From NCBI RefSeq assembly GCF_034190915.1, contig NW_026947499.1, positions 4,649,950-4,713,949 of the forward strand: 64,000 nucleotides of DNA, written 5' to 3'. The first letter of the stretch is position 1. Each line of letters begins with the position of its first letter. This DNA comes from Cavia porcellus (Eukaryota > Chordata > Mammalia > Rodentia > Caviidae). The notes under the pieces were generated by a model. It did no database searches. It saw only the letters and a program-made list of their open reading frames with translations, and was not told the origin of the DNA. A program made the translations under genes and the position numbers. Below are positions 57,135 to 64,000 of this stretch, in pieces.

Positions 57135-57640
57135 GGTCCCTAACACCATAGCTTTCCCATTGCCAGAATAAGGCACCTCATGCCCAAACACAAAAGAGGA
57201 GAGGTTTCATTTTGCTGATGGTTTCAGAGAGGTCAGCCAACAGTCAGCAGGAATACCCCAAAGAGAGGTTATTCCTCTCCTGCTCACCTCATGGTTGCTG
57301 GGGAGCAGAGTACAGAGAAGAGGACAGGGAGAGATGGACAAGGAGACCCCTGTGACCTCTGCGCGGAACCCCACCTCCTAACAGCATATTCAGACATGCA
57401 ATCAGGGACTAATTCATGCTTGGTGAGCACTCCTGTGATCCCACCCCCTACACTGGAGACTCCTAATCCCCTGCCGAGATGAAATGTCATGAATGTACTG
57501 TCTTCTCTGCTTAGGGCACACCAGACCACTGCCTGTACCCACATAGTCTTTTCCCCAAGTTTTCTTATAAATCCATCCAAAGGTATTTGGTTTATAAGTA
57601 GCTGAACAAACATGCTTACATCTCCCATAGTGAGCTGAGA
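57135..57640 (-). repeat. LTR-like repeat family M, copy 5
   Basis: Opens CATTGCCAGAATAAGGCACCTCATGCCCAAACACAAAAGAGGAGAGG and continues through CCACCTCCTAACAGCATATTCAGACATG, paralleling copy 4. The last 150 bp may belong to something else. Confidence 0.45.
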
Positions 57641-59577
57641 CCATTACCCTGTTTTATTTTAAAATAAATCCTTGAATCAATTTTGTAACCCAGTTTATCT
57701 GGATTTCTCTATCAGAAAATAAATGTGAATCAAGAACACCATACGCATCTTTTATTTCAAATATTTTACTTTATGTGAAAAACTGAGATATTCTGAAGAC
57801 TAATTTTGACAAGTGCCTAACACCATTAAAAAAATCAACAGGAACTGTACAATGAAAAGTGACAGTGGGGTGAATTATGGACTCGACTCTGATTATTTAT
57901 CTGCTGGCAAAGATCTGACAAACTCACAGTGACACTGTGGATTTTCATGTGCGTTGGTTTTAACTTCCAGCCCTGCCCCTGTGGACAGCTGCTTTCCCCG
58001 TTGGCACTGATAATTCACGGCTCAAGGTTACAGAGCAACATTCCCCATGCGAGACTTCAAGTGCACACGTGGGTCACAAGGTTTGGGGAGAGGAGGACCC
58101 TTTGGGGGGAAGCGGCTTCAGTGAGCACGTGAAGCCTGGCTCCTGTTCTCTGTGCATGTTCCAGATGGAGAAGCACCCAGTCATCTGAAAGCTGTCAGGG
58201 GCCAAGCGCACAGGTTCCATTCCCTGACCCGGCAATGCCCCACATGCACCGGGGCTTGGGATGGAGTCTGCTTTTATCTTCATCTCATTCGAATGTGGGT
58301 GGATGTCATAAGCCACTTCTTTCATCTCGATTTGCACTGACCAGTAAGAAAGGGCCCTGAATCCCAGTGTCCTCCCTGTCCTGGAGAGGAACCAGACTCC
58401 TACATCTGGGCTAAACCTGTGAATTCTAGGGTCCCTTTGTCTGCTTCCAAAACAAATAGGTACCAATTTTTGAGGCCCTTTGATATGTTTGGGCATGGTC
58501 ATTTAATCAATGTTGGAAACATAAATTGAGAAAAAGGGGATCCATTGACCTCATCCTATTTTTCATGAGTGTGTAATTTTCTTAACAAAAAGTTCAACAC
58601 AGTCATGACAGGCATCCTGTGCGCGGTAGACCCTCAGTACTGTGCACAGGGCCCTCACCCTCTGACACTCTAAATGCTACTGCACCAGGCCACCTGCAGG
58701 CGTCTCCCTATGCACGTATGCACACACAGGAACTCATCTGTCCCAGATCTGTCCCTGTCGCTTTCCCAGGAACACTGAAATCACACCTGCAAAGGACACC
58801 ATGACCAAGAATCCCTGCAACTGAAATGCCCCTGAGTTACAAATCTACAGGAATCTTAATATTCTGCTGTAAATTTCCTTACAGTCTCGGGCTCATTTGT
58901 GCTATGTTCTCTTCTACCATGACTTGTGTTTCCTAGGTCTGCCTTAATTAGTTGTCCCCTAAATTAAAATATCTGTGCAAATGTTTTTATCTTCCCAGAC
59001 AAACATCAATTAAAAGCAGAGCTTTATAGGGACTTTTGAAAACAAAGGAAGGAGTTCTCTAACATTGTTTTCAGTGAGGTCCGATACAGTATTCTGAATT
59101 TATTCCATTAAATACTCTAGACATGAAAACAAAATGGCATTTCTTTGAAGGAAAATACCTTTTATCTCTAGGTATTTTCTTAGTTGAAAGTCTCAGAAAA
59201 TAACATGTCAAATGTGGGGCTGGTAAACCTCATTAAATCCAAACCAGAGACCTTATCGACTGTGCTAAATCTCCCACCTTCAAGAGGAGGAGAGAACTTC
59301 AGATCCACAGCTATGCTTCTTTCTGCTCTTAAAATGCTGGCACTTTTATTGTCATTTCGAGATAAATATTCATATTAAATGCACTTCTCCAGCACTTCTG
59401 CAAACAGCTCCCCCTGTGTTTATTTTGGGGTGAACTGTTGGGTGAGGGGCCATCTCCAGGGCTCCCGGATGCTGAGCAGTGGGTCTTTAGTTCCCTGCTC
59501 TTGGCTGGTGCCCTCTGAGACTCCTCAGTCAGCCTTTGCACCAAGGCCCTCTGCCAGCTGCCTTCCTGTGTGTGCCT

Positions 59578-59579
<2 letters not shown>
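57641..59579. other. No recognised gene over 1.9 kb
   Basis: The 142-codon minus frame at 58074-58502 shows no recognisable domain and overlaps a + frame. The rest is AT-rich. Confidence 0.45.

Positions 59580-59626
<47 letters not shown>
59580..59626. repeat. CA microsatellite
   Basis: Uninterrupted (AC)23 or so. The flanking frames reading Cys-Val or His-Thr repeats are artefacts. Confidence 0.97.
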
Positions 59627-59627
<1 letters not shown>

Positions 59628-59916
59628 CTTCCTCCTATGTGCTCATAGACTGTAGAAATGAACCAACCTAGAATTAAACCTCTGAGTGAGTCTATGAGCT
59701 GAATCCAATCTACAACCATATTTTATTTGGCTAAAAGATTTTTAAAAATGTGAATGCTATTTGATGAGGCAGAGACACCCAGGGAAGCACAGGATGGACA
59801 ATGAAAACAATGAACCCGCATCATGGCCGCTGTGACAAAACTAAGGACAATCAACAATTTCCCCTAGCTTGGTATACTGAGCCAATTGTATAGCAAAAAG
59901 CAATGCTAATAACACA

Positions 59917-60037
59917 GACTGGGCGTGGTGCATACGCCTGTAACCCCACACACGGAAGGCTGAGGCAAGAAGACAAATGCAAATTCGAGGCCACCCTGAC
60001 TGCACTTCAAGACCCTGCCTTAATAATAACAATAACA
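59917..60037 (+). mobile_element. B1 SINE
   Basis: CTGGGCGTGGTGCATACGCCTGTAACCCC...GGCTGAGGCAAGAAGAC...CAAGACCCTGCC and a TAATAATAAC tail: a full B1 monomer with pol III box remnants. Confidence 0.85.
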
Positions 60038-60599
60038 CAAATGCTGCCAAATCCAAATGGTGAGAAATATAGAGCAATATGATTATGATTATCCACCACC
60101 ACCCTTGCCAATGAGCTGAGGCTGATCTGTTTCCTGATTAGGTCAGGGCTGGGACCATTAATAACTTCTACCAAGGCTTAAACCTCATTTACAGTCTTTG
60201 CTATTTATAAGACTTCCCCAATGAGGGTGAATGGTGCTGACATTGTTCACATAAAAATGAGTTAGTAATTCCTGCAGAAGATGCCTAAATAATCAACCCG
60301 CACTTTGGAAGTTATGTCTGAGTTGATTCTTGGGTTTGGGGTGTCTCTACATATGGTCAAGCCTTTAAACAGTATTAGCAAAATATATAAGCTGTAGTCT
60401 GAGAAAGCAGGAGCTGGCATCGTAGGCACACAGGGATCCAGGAGTAAGAATTGCTTATGACACGGGTCAGCTGTTATCTGGATTATGTACTTGAGTCTGT
60501 TTGTCCATTTCTGGGCAAAAATTAGGACTATTGCAGTCATGCACACACACAGGGCTGGGACCTGAATCCTCATGAGCATCCTCCTTCCTCTGACTCCGA
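60038..60599. other. No recognised gene or repeat
   Basis: The 105-codon minus frame at 60262-60579 has no known features. Confidence 0.45.
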
Positions 60600-60720
60600 T
60601 CTGGTCTGGGCTGCTCAGGTCTGGATCCTGACTTCCTTTGACCTTCTCTGTGACCTTGGAAAAGGTCCTGAAATGCAGTGTGTGTGAGTTTCCCTCTCCT
60701 CTATATGGTCGATAAAACCA
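60600..60720 (+). repeat. Probable MIR SINE
   Basis: GGTCTGGATCCTGACTTCCTTTGACCTTCTCTGTGACCTTGG...AGTTTCCCTCTCCTCTATATGG follows the + strand MIR core (the GTGACCTTGG word is typical). Confidence 0.55.
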
Positions 60721-62039
60721 CTTTCCTGATGGGTTTTGGGATGAATAAATGTGTCCCCATAAGTAAAAAACTAAGAAGAGAAGCTGGGCCAGGAAATGAG
60801 CAGTGAGTGGTGGGTACTGATGCCGTTGCTCTTGTCACCCTAATATTCTCCTGTAATAAAAACATGGTCTTCCAGGAGAAGCCTTCATTCACTTGCTTTA
60901 CACCTTCCTTGGCTTTGAGGACATCTTTGCTGGGTTCTCTACCACAGGTCACCAGGCAGCTGGAATTCTTTCCACTCTCAGGAGCGAGAGGGTGCTTCTG
61001 ATGAGCAGGGCCTGAATGCCTACATCTGTTCTCCTTTTACAACACGTTTCCAGTATCACAGATAAAGGGAGAGAGAAAGAGGAGGAGAAAAGGGACCGAC
61101 CACCTGCGTCTTCCAGGCCAGGGCTCTTCTCCAAAACATTGCTGCCAGAGCTTCTGCTTGCAGTAAAATAGAGGCTTTGAGTGCACTCAGAATCCCTGAG
61201 CCCCACAAGAGCACTGATTTCCCCCTTCCATATCCAGCTGACTTCAGTGCCCAGACCCTCCCTGGATCCATGGATCTGCAAATGAAAGAAACCACAGCAG
61301 ACAATGAGGTACCTAAGGAGCGGCTTCTGTCTCACACAGGGAGCTGCAGCTGGGGTCCAACCCCAGCATGCTGACCATGGACACGTACCTCTCTGGCCCC
61401 ACCTGGACAAGGGCCCCACTGGGGAGGAGGCTGCTCTCAACCTGACCACAGCAGCACCTGGCTAGACATCTTGTTCCCCTGCTCCTCCTGGCCCAGCACA
61501 GTTGCCCTTTCACTGTGACTGTCAATATGAATGGTCAATTTGACTCTCCTGGGAGCCAACCAGGGGTGAGTAAAGCAGTGCTTCCAGGTGGGTCTGGCTG
61601 GTTACAGAGCCATGACCTTAAGGGCCTATTTACACAACCCTTTCCTCTCTGTTGCTGTTCCCTGCTCTGGTTCATGGCCATTATGAACTGAGTAGCTTTC
61701 TCATCCATGCCCTTCTGGCATGATGGTTTTGTCTTGAAGCCAGCCAACCACAGACGGAACCCTCTGAAACAGTGAGCCAAGTTAAACTTCTCTTCCATGA
61801 GGTTAGGGTCCTGAATACTTTTGCTCCAGCTGAGAAAAAGCCAAGCAATACACACAGGCTCTCAGCATCCACAACAAGCCCTGGAGCCTCCCTTTCAGTC
61901 ATTCAGTGATGGTGTCTGTGTTGAGCACATCCTAAACATGCACACAGGCGGCACTGAGGATTCCACGGTTTAGTAGGAAAAAGAGACAGGAAGAAGGACA
62001 CAGGGCAGAGTGAGTGTTAACGTGGTTTGAATATTCACA

Positions 62040-62040
<1 letters not shown>
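60721..62040. other. No recognised gene; possible old repeat at 61530-61860
   Basis: The 166-codon minus frame at 60949-61449 is the longest in the right half of the window but shows no known domain and overlaps an antisense frame. 61530-61860 (CAATATGAATGGTCAATTTGACTCTCC...GAAACAGTGAGCCAAG) has the look of a common rodent interspersed repeat; I cannot name it. Confidence 0.4.
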
Positions 62041-62090
<50 letters not shown>

Positions 62091-62098
62091 CACACACA
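62041..62098. repeat. CA microsatellite
   Basis: (AC)n for about 58 bp with one AA interruption at 62089-62090. Confidence 0.97.
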
Positions 62099-64000
62099 TT
62101 TCAGCTGCTTTTTACACCACCAGGCAAAGCCGTAGCTCTCGCCTCCTCTTCTCCCTTCTGCCACCCCCAGTTCAGAGTCCAGGGCCCCAAACTTTGCCTG
62201 CAAACCAGGAATAGCAGCTGCCAGTGCTAAGGGGATCACTGTGATCCTGCAGTCTCCTGGACATCTGTTAGGCAGTCATGAGTCTGTGACTCATGGGAAA
62301 GTGGCTGGGGGCTCATGACAGTCCTGATAAACCTTCCAGAAGTGTCTCAACAGTCAGTCCAAAACACCAGGGGAAGAGTAAAGAGAGAGAGAGAGGGCAG
62401 CAGAAGAGATTAGAAGGAAGGGTGCAGAACAAGGAGCACTGTTTGGAAATGCAGCGTCTTTCCTTCAAGGAGAAGAAGGAGATTTGTGGCAGTGAGCAGA
62501 AAGCTGGGGATGAGGGCTCAGGTCCTGGGCTTCACGCTGCTGTAGGCTGAGAGATTCTCTCAGAAATACATCCCCACCGGTTACTTCTACTGGTGATTCA
62601 ACTATAAGAGACCTAGAAGTGATACAAATGAGCAGGAAAATTTCTTTGTGAAAAAAAACATACCCAAAAACGGTGACTTGCAAGCCTGTTTGTGATTGTA
62701 CAGATTATTCACGCATCTTAAATTCCAGATAATATAAAAAATGGCTGGGAGTTGACACTGAGTGGAGACGTGTGTGCATAATCAGGCTCACTCACTTTAG
62801 CTGCACCTTCCACTAGCACCTGTCTGGGGAGCCTGGGGTTTCCAGACCTCATTCTTTAAGCCAGCTCCATTCTTTAAAACCATCTCAGCCATTTTATTAT
62901 TAAAATTAAATACACAAAATAAGTAATTTCATACAAAGCCTTCCAGAAAGCCCTTCACATCTGGTCTGCTTTATCCATGAATGCAAAATAGCATTTTAAA
63001 ATTTCATCGGTTGAACAAGCAAAACAGATTTAGGTGCATGCACAATTCTTTTACTCGGTACACCTTGTAACTCTGAGGCTCACTCTGGATTCACTTAATT
63101 TTCTAACATGAAGTGAGGTTTCTAATGTAAACTCCATTTCCCCTTGTAACTCTAAGTCTAACCATATAAGCATTTTTAAAAATTGAGTGCAAAGTAGTTT
63201 GGAAACATAATACCCACCTCAGGAGTTGGAAGGGGGAACTTCAGTAATTATGTCACAGGCTCTAAGAAAGGTCTGATGCCTCACTGGAATATCCATGCTT
63301 TTCAGAAGTTACAAATGGAAGTGTTCAATAAAATGTCTCAAGTCTTTCCCGTTTCAAAGTTGTCTGTGTGAAAATTTAACTTCCATCGGGAGCAACATCC
63401 AGCTTTACTAAACAGTGAGATTCCAGGTGAGGCTTCCTATCTCAGGACAAGTTTCCCCTTTTAGTATCTTTGATCACTGCTGTCCTGTTGAGCCCCTGGA
63501 CCTGGAAACCCTTCCTGCCCTGCAAGGGTTCCTGGCCCTCTAGGGGTACCATGGCTCACTAGCTGCGTGTGCTGGGACCTGGATATTGGTGCTCGCCTCC
63601 TGAGATTTCATACTAATTGTTCTGGACTATTACTTGGGCTCCTTCAGAGCCAAACCCAATGCACAAGTCCTCTTGATGCAGGCCCATGCTGTCCCATACA
63701 TGTTTAAGAATCATACATGTGTCATGGACGTCCTTTGCCATTTGCACTAAAGACACCAGATGCAAAGCCGGCTGCCTCTTCGCAGGCAAAGACTGGGGTG
63801 CCAGGCATGATGCTTCTGTGCAGGGCAACGGGCACCATCACCCACAGGAAAGGACATTTGGATTTGTGCTCAGGGAATGGAAAGGAAAGGAGCTCAATTT
63901 CCAGTAAGACAGCTCTGTCCTAAGTGAGATGGTGGACCGTGAGGCCTGTAAGGTGTTTAGAGGGTCCTGGTCCTACTGGCATGGGCCCAGAGGGTTGATC
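62099..64000. other. No recognised gene or repeat over 1.9 kb
   Basis: Includes an AT-rich stretch (62860-63200) and GC-richer ends. Frames at 62293-62550 and 63613-63923 show no known domain. Confidence 0.45.

Noticed and set aside
59525..59719. Cys-Val repeat protein
   Set aside because: Artefact of the CA microsatellite at 59580-59626.
60949..61449. 166-codon minus-strand open frame as a host gene
   Set aside because: The composition is not typical of a folded protein, no domain is recognised, and overlapping + and - frames are present.

Overview
This window is mammalian nuclear DNA, almost certainly from a rodent and most likely from the squirrel family (Sciuridae). The main evidence is a set of tRNA-derived ID-type SINEs that end in a GGTACCG-plus-A-tail pattern I associate with ground squirrels and marmots. 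They sit beside B1 (7SL-derived) monomers, fused B1+ID composites, 3' fragments of L1, ancient MIR pieces, LTR-like repeats and CA/GA/TTCC microsatellites. I find no host protein-coding gene, exon series, rRNA, functional tRNA or CRISPR array that I can support. The window reads as intergenic or deep intronic DNA.

The outstanding feature is a nearly intact-ended but internally deleted endogenous retrovirus (ERV) on the + strand at 5918-8881. It has two near-identical LTRs (5918-6359 and 8452-8881), flanked by a perfect 6-bp target duplication, AGAGCT (5912-5917 and 8882-8887). An 18-nt primer-binding site fits tRNA-Ile, and a purine tract abuts the 3' LTR. Inside are a betaretrovirus-like gag N-terminus, cut by an in-frame stop, and then a squirrel ID SINE. 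These are followed by the C-terminal piece of an integrase and the membrane-spanning tail of a type-D/gamma-type Env. Protease, reverse transcriptase, most of integrase and most of Env are gone, so the element cannot be autonomous. LTR divergence is very low (three clear substitutions plus a 12-bp length difference), so the insertion is young on a mammalian scale.

Layout. 1-5917: unremarkable AT-rich to mixed DNA, with one coding-like patch near 1135-1437 and a short repeat at 4979-5046 that recurs at 9048-9115, beyond the ERV. 5918-8881: the ERV. 8888-22440: unique-looking DNA with SINEs, MIRs, a perfect 57-bp tandem duplication (16645-16758), an inverted LTR-end repeat (20722-21061) and GA/CA microsatellites. 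22500-32612: L1 pieces, a second copy of the same LTR-end family (25333-25927), a young minus-strand SINE with 16-bp target duplication, and an LTR-like repeat. 35283-35840: a diverged array with a period of about 150 bp. 36970-57640: several LTR-like repeats of one family, five L1 fragments (one with a twin-priming inversion) and B1/ID SINEs. 57641-64000: mostly unannotated, with two CA microsatellites, a B1 and a probable MIR.

All family assignments are by eye, without database searches. Boundaries of old repeats are approximate.
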